A program made the translations under genes and the position numbers. Shown piece after piece: positions 1 to 10,082 of a stretch of DNA of 64,000 nt. The notes beneath the pieces were generated by a model. That model was not told the origin of the DNA. It saw nothing but the letters and a program-made list of their open reading frames with translations, and ran no database searches. The stretch comes from Pleurostoma richardsiae (lineage: Eukaryota > Ascomycota > Sordariomycetes > Calosphaeriales > Pleurostomataceae): assembly GCA_030052745.1 (NCBI GenBank), contig JANBVO010000037.1, forward strand, positions 310,001 through 374,000. Reading direction: 5' to 3'. Each line of letters opens with the position of its first letter. Position 1 is the first letter of the stretch.

Positions 1-895
1 AGCCGAGCTCGAACAGGGATGACTCTGAATGGATTACTTGCGCATGGAGTATCATCAGTCAGATGTTCGGCTCCGTAAATGTGGAGTTATGGTTCGTAGA
101 CCGAGTTGGCGGTTGAAGATGCGCTTATCAAACAGCAGATCGTCTCGGAGTCGTACCGGCAGTCTCAGCTGCATCCCTGATTGGGGGCTCTCTCGCCGCA
201 GTCCGGACGTCACTGTAGGCGGCCCATGGGGTCACTTAGGGCTCACGAACGAGCAGTTAATTCTATGGTAGATAGGTTGAAAGGCCTTGCGGATACAGTA
301 GTATTGTCACGAATGGGGTAGAAGAGCGTCGTCAGAAAGCAATGATGGCTGGGACACGGAGCTTGCTGAAGCGTCCAAGTTCTCCTCATGCGACCATCTG
401 CCTCGCTTAGACTGCATTGTTGACGGACGACCAAAAGGGACGCAGGCCAATGGCGGCAGCCAAGACAAGTACCCTCTCGCCTGCAACACGAGTACCCATT
501 CTCGTCTCATGCCGCGTGCCGGATCTGCACGTCGTCCCAAGTTCAACCGTGGAGCTCTGATGCGACAGTCTGATCCGCCGCTGTCGACGCCGATCTCTGC
601 CATCGCCTCCAGGTTTGCCTTGGGCCATCGGCGTCCTGAGCGTCCAGATGACAGGCCATGCCGCCGTCTGAACTATCATGCTCATCATATAAAGATCACC
701 TATGGTGCTCTTCATGCGCTCTTGTCTCTCCCTCCATACGCCGCCCACAAGCTCTTCCGTTCTTTCAGAGTTGACCTCTCGATCGTTACCAAACCCCGAG
801 TTCTGTGAACTCGTTCCATTCTCTCGTATATACTTCTTTGCATCCCTTCGCTATTTTCACCGTCTGCCGGTCTTTTCAGTACTAAAACAAACAAA
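1..895. other. Left-edge spacer with promoter of the small secreted protein gene
   Basis: I see no supportable gene here. The open frames on both strands are short, overlap each other and resemble no family. The last 200 bases look like a promoter and 5' leader for the gene starting at 896: there is a catataaag stretch near 688-696, then pyrimidine-rich sequence, then an A-rich context just before the ATG. Confidence 0.5.
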
Positions 896-1285
896 ATGCA
901 CGCCACAACCACCATCCTCGTCACCCTCTTCGCCTCCCTCTCCTCCGCCGCCGCCCTCTACCCGCGGCAGAACGCCACGGCGGCCGCCGCGGGCGCTGCG
1001 GACTTCGGGCAGTGCACGCCGACGATGGACTTCCAGCTGGGCCGCCCGGGCCGCAAGGCAGATGAGGGCACGTTCCTGCCGACGGACCCGCTGGTGGCCA
1101 AGGGCCAGCAGGACGCGCTCAACCCCAACATCATCACGAATCGCATCTGCGACCAGCTCACCAACGTGTGCGACGCCAACGATGCGGCCAAGTCGCTGTG
1201 CGAGGACGCCAAGGCGCAGGTCGCGGCGCTGGGGACCAAGGACGCGACCACGGCCGACGCGTTCAATTCCGCGCTGGGATTTTAG
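896..1285 (+). CDS. Small secreted protein, unknown function
   Basis: This intronless frame encodes 129 residues. Residues 1 to about 20 form a clear signal peptide (MHATTTILVTLFASLSSAAA), so the product is probably secreted. The mature part of about 109 residues is alanine- and aspartate-rich. It holds four cysteines (in QCTP, RICDQ, NVCDA and SLCED) that could form two disulphides, and an N-A-T glycosylation sequon just after the signal. Small four-cysteine secreted proteins of this kind are common in Sordariomycetes and have no assigned reaction. The start is supported by the A-rich acaaaATG context and by the signal peptide beginning at the first Met. It could be an effector or a wall-associated protein, but nothing in the sequence decides this. 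Confidence 0.75.
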   Translation: MHATTTILVTLFASLSSAAALYPRQNATAAAAGAADFGQCTPTMDFQLGRPGRKADEGTFLPTDPLVAKGQQDALNPNIITNRICDQLTNVCDANDAAKSLCEDAKAQVAALGTKDATTADAFNSALGF

Positions 1286-1860
1286 ATAGAGAGAGCGCTC
1301 TCTGTGGCTTTAGACGGCGGAGATAGGGGGAGGAAGTGAGAGAGTGAGAGAGCTTGTGAGTGATGGATACCTGTGGCCCTGAGTTTCGTGGGGGCCGAAC
1401 TCGGCCTCTCATCAGGGGGACCGCTTGGTCTGGAGGTGGTCTTGGAATCCTGACCTATTGATGAGGAATTGTTGCGCACATGCGGTTCTGTGGTAGTTCT
1501 GTTGTATGAATGAACGTGACAATGGCAGCAATTGATTGACGACTTGACACCTGGCGGACTCTTCCTGCCTTCGCGTGACGGCTGGCCAGGGGGTGATCTT
1601 GGAAATCGAGCAGCCCCTGGCCCATCTAACGTTATATCTCCAGTTCGGCCTTGGTTGGTCTGGGCACACCTGCATGTTCGGGCCGTTTTGCGATGATGAT
1701 GCGGGGCGGCGTGGGCGCCTCACAGCCGCTTTAGCCGTCTTAGGTATCCCGAAATGACAGCAGAGTCTGTAGTGTTGTGTGGCGTCCGTAGCCAGGCTAG
1801 AGGAGAGACAGAGAAGGAAGATGAAGCGGCTGAGAGGCCCTTGAAGAATCATCTTCTCCT

Positions 1861-1881
1861 CGACGACGACGACGACGACGA
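1861..1881 (+). repeat. CGA trinucleotide microsatellite
   Basis: Seven uninterrupted CGA units lie in non-coding sequence. Antisense or sense frames through them would read poly-Asp or poly-Val, which explains spurious open frames here. Confidence 0.85.
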
Positions 1882-2551
1882 GAAGCTGGGCGTCGAGGCT
1901 GTCAGCAGCAACTCGAGGCACCAGTGCCTCCTCTCGTCATCTAGTGCATGTAGATCACAGCTGGCAGATGACCCGGAGTCTCACTCTCCGCCCGGAAAGA
2001 GAGCCCATTCGTATTCTGAAAGCCACTCGGCACTTCTCGTCGTGCTGGGCCTGCGGGGCGTCGTGCTGCAACTCTCAGGGTCTCAAGTCGACCTAAACCC
2101 CTAACCCCCAATCCTTGAGGGCCATGTGACTGAACCCTGCAGGACAAGCCTGGACAGGCGGGAATCTTTGCCGCCGGATCCCTGCAGGAATTGGATAATA
2201 TGGGCCGGTTTTGGCCATGTGTACGTGGGATTTGGCATTTGGCATTTGGCATTTGTTGAGTCGAAGGAAAACAGAGAGTTGACAGAAAAGGAACCCTTGG
2301 GATCTCGTGCTTGATGAGGCCTCGAACTTCCAGTTAATCATATTCGGACGGGCATTCACTTGCAGGAGCTTCATCCTATCGGAGGAACCGCCGCGTCGCA
2401 GAATCGCCTAATCGCCTCCGGATGGCTGCCGGAGCTCCAACGGTTCAAGATCGGGGAAATCGCTTGCCATCTGCTGTTGGGGGATGGTGCGGATCGCCCC
2501 CCTCTTAGAGCCTCACACTTTCGCCACGCAAGCCGGCGCGTATCTCCTCAA

Positions 2552-2590
2552 GCGGCGGCGGCGGCGGCGGCGCTGCTGCTGCTGCTGCTG
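2552..2590 (+). repeat. Back-to-back GCG and CTG trinucleotide runs
   Basis: About seven GCG units run directly into about six CTG units. The tract lies in the spacer upstream of the cyclin gene, and no coding frame that I accept crosses it. Confidence 0.85.
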
Positions 2591-3730
2591 AAGAATGCAG
2601 GCTTTCTTGGCCTCTGCATTATCAGGCCCTCCTCTCGGGCGCCTCTCGGCCCCGCCTCCTCCCCTCTTTCTGCTGTAAATGCAGGCTGATGCAGACGAGA
2701 TGTGAGGAGAGGGGGCCTGGCAGCAGGGGTCAGCCTGTCAGCGGGCCAAGCTCGGGGCAGGGCCAATTCCGTCGATCGCCAGTGGCCGGAATTGGAGAAA
2801 GACCAGAGAGAGCGAGACACGCACGCAGAGAAAGCAGACGACAAAAGGCGCGAGTCGCGCCGTCTCTCCGCACCGCCGTCGCGTTGGCGATGTACTAGAC
2901 CGGGCTAGAGGGGTCCCTGGAGGAGTCTAGATGAACCTAATCATATTAAAATACATTTTTGGGCCTGCGCGAGCTGCTCTTGTCTCTCTTTTCTCCTCTT
3001 TCGCCGCCACGCCTGTCTCCTCTGCTTCTCCTCTTCTCCGAGTCTCACAGCTCCTCGCCTCCTCACACCCGTGTCTCCCCCTCTGCCGCTCCAGGATGGG
3101 AGAACCGTCGTGTGTGTGACGCCTCGTTCCAGCCTCATGAGGCTTCGCAAGCTGCCTGCTCCCCCTCCTCGTCCTGCTCCTCTCGCACCAGCGGGTGTTG
3201 CTACTGCACTTCCCATCGCGCTGTAGCTCCCGTCCTCCTCGCAGCGTGACCGCACTCCCTCGGCCCTACTTTCGCCTTCGCCCGACGTCAGAGCGACCCC
3301 TCACGGCTTCCCCTCCCCGCAAGCGCTGCTACCCAGTCTTACAAGGTCGCGTGTCACCTCAAAGAACGGCAGCCGAGGCTAGCGGAACACGAGCGAGCCG
3401 CGAGACCATGAGCGTGGCGCAGAACCTCAGACGGACACACGAACCGCAAGAGCTGCCTGTGCCGTCCTAACCCGGACCTCCGAGGCACCTTGACATACCA
3501 GACCATCGTTAACAACCGCCACAATCAGCCGGCACACGTTCGGGCTCCTGTTAGGTCAGATCTCGGCGGTGCTGGCTTGACTGCCTTGGTGTCTACACCA
3601 CAAGCGGGATCGTGTGTAGAGACCCTGCAGCAGACATAGTCCGCCCTCGCAAACGGAAAATAAATCAATAATTACTTGCCTCCTCATAACTACGGCCGCA
3701 GCTCGAGTGCCTTTTAGCGAAGCGAGCGGG

Positions 3731-4831
3731 ATGTCCCCGAGCCCGCAGCAAGACCATGCGGCAGGAGCAGCAGCAGAGTCGGCGCCTCCTGCTTTGACCA
3801 CCACCGAGTCGTCCTCGTCCTCGACCTCGACCTCCCCGCCGAAAGTGCCCCCTCCCGCGCCGAACCCCTCGACCGACCCCGTCCTCGTCACCCAGGCCAC
3901 GCCGGCCGAGCCCCCGAGCGGCGAGCCCGTCGCGTCCCCGCAGCTGAGCGCGCAGCCCGATGACATCTTCGCGCTGGCCCCGCTGGCGGCCCTCAAGCTG
4001 CTGAGCGCCGCCGTCGAGGCCCTCGTGCGCGTCACGGGCGACATCCCGCCCACGCCGCCGCCCGAGTCGCCGCAGATGCCCAACATGCGGGGGATGGAGG
4101 CCGAGAAGGAGAGCATCGTCCGGAGCTACTCGGAGCGGAGCCTGGCGCGCATGAGGGAGGTGGCAGAGCGGCAGGCCGCAACAGCAGCGCCCGTGCCGCC
4201 CCTACCCGCCCCGGCGCCGACACAGGGCGTGGCCGAGCACCCGCCCATCGACGGCGTGCACCTCCGCCCGGCGTCTACGAACCTCCTCGGGGCTGAGGGC
4301 CCACCGGCGCCTGCGTCGACGCCGGAGCCGTATGTTGTGATTGGCGCCAACTCGCAGCCGCTGAACCTGCAGCACAGCGCCATCACGCGCAAGTTCTACT
4401 CTAAGAAGCCTCCCCCCATCGGCATCGGCGACTACCTGCAGCGCATCCACCGGTTCTGCCCCATGTCGACGGCCGTGTACCTGGCGACCTCGCTGTACAT
4501 CCACCGGCTGGCGGTCGAGGAGCGCGCGGTGGCGGTGACGCGGCGCAACGCGCACCGGCTGCTGCTGGCGGGGCTGCGGGTGGCGATGAAGGCGCTCGAG
4601 GACCTGAGCTACCCGCACGGCAAGATGGCCAAGGTGGGCGGCGTCAGCGAGGCGGAGCTGGCGAGGCTGGAGATCAGCTTCTGCTTCCTGTGCGGGTTCG
4701 AGCTCGTCGTGGGCGCGGAGGGGCTGGAGCGCCACTGGAGGACGATGAGGACCGGGCTGGACGGGCCGGGGATGGTCGGGGAGCTGACGATCCGGAGGCC
4801 TGTCAGGCCGATGGCCAAGGCGGAGGGCTGA
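3731..4831 (+). CDS. PHO80-like (Pcl-type) cyclin
   Basis: The intronless frame gives 366 residues from the first in-frame ATG; the open frame runs slightly further upstream only through a GTG. Residues 1 to about 215 are low-complexity, rich in Pro, Ala and Ser, with acidic and Ser/Thr patches. Residues about 220-342 carry the cyclin box of the PHO80 family, recognisable from KKPPPIGIGDYLQRI, MSTAVYLATSLYIHRL and the final LEISFCFLCGFELVV. These cyclins bind a Pho85-type kinase. In yeast and Neurospora they link phosphate, carbon or cell-cycle signals to substrate phosphorylation in nucleus and cytoplasm. The long Pro-rich N-terminus is typical of the filamentous-fungal members. Which Pcl subgroup it belongs to cannot be told by eye. 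Confidence 0.85.
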   Translation: MSPSPQQDHAAGAAAESAPPALTTTESSSSSTSTSPPKVPPPAPNPSTDPVLVTQATPAEPPSGEPVASPQLSAQPDDIFALAPLAALKLLSAAVEALVRVTGDIPPTPPPESPQMPNMRGMEAEKESIVRSYSERSLARMREVAERQAATAAPVPPLPAPAPTQGVAEHPPIDGVHLRPASTNLLGAEGPPAPASTPEPYVVIGANSQPLNLQHSAITRKFYSKKPPPIGIGDYLQRIHRFCPMSTAVYLATSLYIHRLAVEERAVAVTRRNAHRLLLAGLRVAMKALEDLSYPHGKMAKVGGVSEAELARLEISFCFLCGFELVVGAEGLERHWRTMRTGLDGPGMVGELTIRRPVRPMAKAEG

Positions 4832-5746
4832 TGGGCTCTGATACTGAGGGGAAGAATGGCATCATAATCATAAGGACAGGGATATAAGAGCAGGAGCCTA
4901 AGTCTCACAGGACGAGAACGACATTCGGGTTCAATACATGAGCTTGACCAGACGGCAAGAGATGGCACATCCAGGAATCACGGACTTCAGCGACGTCCAT
5001 GACTATCAAGTGTCCCGGTCATCAGGAGCACCAACAACCCTGACGGGGCTGCGATACGGAACTCCAAACACAATCAGAGCGTTCCTGGAAATATTGGAGG
5101 CCGAAGGAGCTATGCTGGATGTTACGGTTTAACTTGGCTCGAGGATCCAGAAACTTGGTCAATTCGTGACCCGAACCATTGGGACAAGATCGAAGGAGCA
5201 TTTGTGGAATCGGCATTACCAACGCTGAAGCTCGTCGTGGTGAGGAGAATTTGGAAGCACATTGGATTAGGAGAACATCTACGGACATGGATATGGATCT
5301 GAGCATCGCGTCGGTTCTTACTCGGGGTGTTATTCGACTTTGATACCCGGAGGTTTAGTCTGCCTTTGGTAGTTTGTTGCTGTCACGGCTTGCAGTAGCA
5401 GGTTCGTACCTTGATCGCCTTGCATGAGGCACTGTTAGGAATTTGAACTGTACATGTTGCTCCGCAGTGCAATGTCTGTCTAGTGTCCGCATCCATGGTC
5501 CACTCCTGTCAACTTCAACGTCGGTTTCTCACGGCTTCACAGCTCTCGGAGCATCGTCAAGGTCCGGTGTCGCGGTCGCTATCACGGCGCTAGGCCTCGC
5601 GTGGAAGGTCACCGGCCGGCCGCTGCTATCCGAGCCCCACCGTCGCCCGGCTCCCAGAGCCCCGCACTCGAGCTGTGCGCTCTGTACCTGATTTTGTCAG
5701 ATGCGCCGGACAGCATCTCCTCATGCCGCTTCATCCTCCTCGACTC
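4832..5746. other. Spacer between cyclin and prolidase genes
   Basis: No gene is supported. A 64-codon frame at 4938-5132 has no family likeness and I do not accept it. The right part holds the promoter of the prolidase gene, whose transcript may begin before 5747. Confidence 0.45.
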
Positions 5747-6070
5747 ATGAATAGCCGCTGCCCTGCGCGTGTGAATGCATTGATCTCGAGAGTTGCTTTT
5801 CTAGCATCCGACAGTACGTCCTGCCTGCGACAATCTACCCTCGCAGCTTCATCCCGTCGAGCTATCACCACCAAGACCGGCGCTATCCGAGCTTCGTGCT
5901 CCCGTCTCGCCAGCAATCGAGCTGCCTTCCCAGCGACCAAGCGATTGCTGCACGACCGCACACAGAATTCCGTGCGTCTCTTCTCCGCGCCTGCTTCCCA
6001 GCTGCCCCGGCTCGACATGAGAGCCGGTCCGTCCTGCCGCTGGACTGACACTGAACCCCAGCCTCGCATA
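5747..6070 (+). other. Possible in-frame N-terminal (mitochondrial) extension of the prolidase
   Basis: This stretch is open and in frame with the prolidase start at 6071. From ATG 5747 it would add 108 residues beginning [15 protein letters not shown]. The first 85 residues contain many Arg and Ser and almost no acidic residues, as expected of a matrix-targeting presequence. It may equally be a 5' leader that happens to lack stops. Confidence 0.4.
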
Positions 6071-7789
6071 ATGGCCCGCTACGACGATATCCTCAAGGGC
6101 AAGTACCCGGCGAAGCTGCACGCGCAGCGTGTCGCCGAGTACATCCGCTCCAAGGTGCCCAACGCGAACGGCGTGCTGTACCTCGAAGGCCGCATGACGA
6201 AGATGCTAGAGGACAGCGATGCAGCCGAACCCTTCCGGTTAGTCTTCTCCTCTCCAGCACGGTGTCAGCTCCTTTCCTGATGGGTTAGCTAACGCCTCTG
6301 ATCCATAGACAGCGCCGGTACTTCTACTACCTGAGCGGCGTCCCTCTCGCCGACTGCCACCTCATCTACGACCTGCGAACCTCGCGTTCGACCCTCTTCA
6401 TCCCTCCCATCGACCCAGACTCCGTCATCTGGTCCGGCCTGCCGACCTCCGCCGAGGAGGCCCTGCAGCTGTACGACGTCGACGACGTCCTCTACACCAG
6501 CGACGTCAACGCCGCGCTCGCACGCGTCGGCAAGACCGGCCCCGACGGCAAGCCCACCACGGTCTTCGCGATCCCCGACCAGGTCTCGGACCACGTCACC
6601 TTCCTCGAGTTCGACGAGAAGAACTTTAGCGTGCTCAAGGAGGCCATCGAGGTCAGCCGCGTCGTCAAGAGCGAGTACGAGCTCGCGCTCATCTCAAAGG
6701 CCAACGAGATCAGCAGCGCGGCGCACCGGGCCGTGCTGGAGAAGGTGAAGGGGGCCAAGAACGAGAGTGAGCTCGAGGCCGTGTTCCTGGCGACGTGTGT
6801 AGCGGCGGGCGCGAAGAACCAGGCGTACGAGAGCATCGTGGCCAGCGGGAGGGCGGCGGCCACGCTGCACTACGTCAAGAACGACGCGCCCACGGCGGGC
6901 AAGCTGAACCTGCTGCTGGATGCGGCGGCAGAGTGGAACTGCTATGCTGCTGATATTGTACGTCCCTTTCCCTACCTAACTTTACGACCCCCAAGCCAGG
7001 ATTAGGTGCCAGCAGCCCTGATGGTAGACCTTGTACTGACGACCACGCCTACCAGACGCGAACATTCCCCATCAACGGCAAGTTCACGCCCGAGTCGCGC
7101 GCCATCTACGACATCGTGCTCAAGATGCAGCTTGACTCGATTGCGGCGCTCAAGGAGGGCGTCCGGTGGGACGACGTGCACGAGCTGGCGCACAAGATCG
7201 CCATCGACGGCCTGCTGTCGCTGGGCATCCTCAAGGGCGACAAGGACGAGATCTTCAAGAGCCGGACTAGCGTCGCGTTCTTCCCGCACGGCCTGGGCCA
7301 CTACCTCGGCATGGACACGCACGACACGGGCGGCAACGCCAACTACGCCGACAAGGACCCCATGTTCAGGTACCTGCGCGTCAGGGGGAAGCTGCCGGCG
7401 GGGAGCGTCATCACCGTCGAGCCTGGTGTAAGCAGTCTTCTCTCTGAAACTACTAAGGAATCACTGGCGGCAAGGGAGACTCGTTGCTGACTGCTCTTGT
7501 CCCTATTTTCTCCAGATCTACTTCTGCAACTTCATCATCGAGCCGTTCCTGAAGGACCCAGCCCACTCCAAGTACATTGATGCCGCGGTGCTGGACAAGT
7601 ACTGGGACGTTGGCGGTGTTCGGTGAGTCTCACGCTGCCACATTGAAGCCTTCCGTTTCTCCTGTAAGCCATCAACTAACACTACGTAGCATCGAGGACA
7701 ACATCTTGATCACGCCCACCGGGACCGAGAACCTCTCGCCGGCGGTCAAGGATGTGGCGGAGATGGAGAAGATCATCTCACAGAGCTGA
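6071..7789 (+). CDS. Xaa-Pro aminopeptidase / prolidase (M24B), PEPP type
   Basis: Five exons (6071-6237, 6309-6957, 7056-7427, 7516-7622, 7690-7789) give 464 residues, the usual size for this family. The enzyme releases residues linked to proline and needs two metal ions, usually Mn. An N-terminal AMP_N-like domain is followed by the M24 pita-bread domain. The metal ligands are visible: Asp260 (LLLDAAAEW), Asp271 (AADITRTFP), His in [13 protein letters not shown] (residues 350-354), Glu in TVEPGIYF and Glu in [10 protein letters not shown]. All splice sites are GT-AG and phases match. The start [20 protein letters not shown] fits the cytosolic fungal form. The frame stays open upstream for 108 more codons from an ATG at 5747, with a basic, Ser-rich, acid-poor sequence that could be a mitochondrial presequence. 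I give the downstream start as the main model. Confidence 0.92.
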
Positions 7790-9217
7790 GCGCAGAGCCG
7801 AGGCTAGCTTGATGTGTTCCTCCAAAGATGACGATGTATGGAAAGAAAGATATAGGAGACTGGACTCGTGAAGTATCGGTACAGTAGAGCGCTGATAAGC
7901 GCGGGCTCAATTGCTCGAGAGGGATAGAATGGACTCGGTTTTGGTTACAAATGTAAAGACCTGCTCTCTACCTTTAACAGCAGTTGCTAGATCTCGAATG
8001 AAGGATGAATCCGTTGTAACTGATGTTGCAGGAGATCACACTCTGCTCGTTGAAAGTCACCTTTATGTCGTTTTTAATCAGGCAGGCAGCTAAATTGCGG
8101 ATGACCTTGCAAGCAGAGTGTTGTTGTGTGTCGCCTGCGTTTTCATCCCAACTTCAACCTTCCCGTATAGGGTTGAAGAGGGACCAAGAATCGCATCGGG
8201 GCAGGACCATCAGAAACACGCGATGCCATTAGACGTGCGTGCCACGTTCAGCGTGCCCTCGTCCATCAAATAGCTCCCCATGAGGAAAAAATAGGACTTT
8301 TCCGGTCTCCTTCGGGCGATTCTTTTCAGCCTCCGTTCGACTCCCATTCCTTCCCTAACCGCCAACCTCCTTTTTTTTCTTCTTTATAAACTGGATTTCT
8401 AGTTTTTGGAAAAGGTTCAAGCCTGAGGCCGAAACGCAATGTTGGCTGGTCAGGTACAAGTCGGCTAGACACATAGCACACCCCGGATGCTGCCATCACG
8501 TCCGCCACGTCTTCACTTCTTTCAGTAGATATATAGTCCACGTAATACATCTTCACCCCGGTCAACTGACCATCGAAGTTTGGTGACGTCGATTAAATGA
8601 TGCTCCTGGTCCGTGTCAACAACAGTATTGGCGAGTCTTCCGCCATGGCGAGCTCGCAGAGGCTCCCGCTCGAGCTCTCGATTAGATCGGAATCGCCAGG
8701 TACACCGTGCTGGATGTGGTTAACATACCAGGTGTCAACTGCTTGAGTCCGCTTCCGGACCCAAGTCTCTCTCACGGCATCGGATCTCTGACTCTGGACC
8801 TCAAAGCCCTGGTCGTAGCGGAAGTCATTCTTCCCTTCCGAGCTGCCAAGAATGTTTGCCGGTCCTGGTGTGCCATCTCCATCCACGAGCTCGAGCACCA
8901 CCGGGGCTTCCGGCTAGAGAAGGCATTATATGTAAAACTCGGCATTATTGTCCTATGCTATAGCGATGTTTCCTGCCCGCTCAGTCTGTCCCTCAGAGTT
9001 CTGCCACTAGTCATGAAATTTTCTTTGTGCAGCATGCTCTTTGGGGCATATCCTACTCAGAGTATTGTAGGAGCAGGTATGCCAGTCTCCTCGTTAGTCC
9101 AGATGGGCAGGTAATTGCAGTTATTCCCTTGCGTTGAAACTTGAACCCTCTGTAGACTCTGTCTGTACGGGTAGAAATGGAAGTAAATAGGCAAAAAAAG
9201 AAGCTCAAATGGACATT
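7790..9217. other. Gene-free spacer
   Basis: I see no supportable gene. A 102-codon minus-strand frame (8593-8901) overlaps a 135-codon plus-strand frame (8707-9114). Neither resembles a known family, so both are left unassigned. The right end abuts the tRNA-His gene. Confidence 0.45.
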
Positions 9218-9289
9218 TGGGATTGGCCAGACTCGAACTGGCGTCACTTCGGCCACAACGAAGCATACTAACCCCTATACTACAATCCC
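9218..9289 (-). tRNA. tRNA-His (anticodon GTG)
   Basis: Read on the minus strand this folds into a full cloverleaf. The acceptor stem is GGGATTG paired with CAATCCC, followed by discriminator A (complement of 9218). The D arm contains AGGGGTTAG, and the anticodon stem CTTCG pairs with CGAAG. The loop TTGTGGC places anticodon GTG (complement of 9254-9256), and the T arm is GCCAG/TTCGAGT/CTGGC. The string TAGTATAGGGGTTAGTAT and the TTGTGGC loop are characteristic of eukaryotic tRNA-His. There is no intron and CCA is not encoded. The base before the acceptor stem (complement of 9290) is G, so a G at position -1 is already in the DNA, although eukaryotes normally add it after transcription with Thg1. 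Confidence 0.95.
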
Positions 9290-10082
9290 CGATTAGGAAA
9301 TTTGTGCGGAAAAAGATCCTATCGAGATGGCTCAGCGGGCCAAGCTTGAGACCACCTGCTCCGGGTCAGAGGATCTTGGCAGAGCCTGGCGCTCCCCTTT
9401 GCTTCACTCTTACATAATAGCACTATCTGCCGTGTAGTGTGATGCCCAGGACGGGATGCGCACTGAGACTCGCACACCCAGTAAGCCAAGCCAAGTCCTA
9501 TGCTGTAAAAGGCAACTCAACAGCATTGAACGTCCACTTAAGCTTATCCGCCGAAGATCCGCTGATGAAGAGATGATATGGGGTGGCCATGGCCAGACTC
9601 AGCTGCGCTATCCACAACGCTCGCTGTCCGTTGAGGGTGGCATCTAAGCGCTGTCGAAGCTCTAATCCGGCAGGTGGCTGCAGGCCAGACCGGTAAGCAT
9701 CCCTGTTCGGTAGTTGATGCAGCTCATTAGCCAGATCTCCCGCCGCGGAGGGTACTATATCACAAACCGCCATCTGCATTATTGACTTGGCGGCTCGACG
9801 GAGCGTCACCCTGCCTTCGATATATCCGGCAGGTCCCAGTTCCACGTTGCAGCCTGAGGTAGGTCGTTCATGGCGCCCAGAGCTGCCTGCATTTGCAACA
9901 TCATCGTTCCGCTCATCAAGGGCCGTCCAGAGCTGTTCTTAATGAGGAAGGTTGCTGTTCGTGCCGATCACCAGTAGTTGAGATCTTGACTCTGGCGCCA
10001 TGCAATAGTCATATAATCATCGTGTTCGCGACAACGCACCGGAAGGCTAGTGGGCAACAGGCCCTTTCCCTAAAGTTTCGCC
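9290..10082. other. Spacer between tRNA-His and carboxypeptidase gene
   Basis: No gene is supported. A 115-codon minus-strand frame (9498-9845) has an amphipathic composition but no family that I recognise. The last 100 bases before 10083 presumably hold the carboxypeptidase promoter. Confidence 0.4.

Larger units (their letters stand above)
1286..3730. other. Long spacer with microsatellites and pyrimidine-rich leader
   Basis: I find no convincing gene in these 2.4 kb. The stretch holds simple repeats: a CGA run at 1861-1881, three copies of ATTTGGC at 2230-2250 and an adjoining GCG/CTG run at 2552-2590. Bases from about 2970 to 3340 are strongly pyrimidine-rich on the + strand, as is usual for promoters and 5' leaders of constitutive filamentous-fungal genes. 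This part probably serves the cyclin gene that begins at 3731. A leader intron is possible but I cannot place it. Confidence 0.45.

Noticed and set aside
4938-5132. 64-codon plus frame downstream of the cyclin gene
   Set aside because: It is short, without motif or signal peptide, and lies in a likely 3' UTR.
8593-9114. Overlapping frames on both strands (102 and 135 codons)
   Set aside because: Neither has a domain, signal peptide, splice partner or family likeness. The overlap on opposite strands suggests chance.
9310-9385. Possible second tRNA next to tRNA-His (GATGGCTCAGCGGG stretch)
   Set aside because: I could not fold a cloverleaf. The T arm and acceptor stem do not pair.
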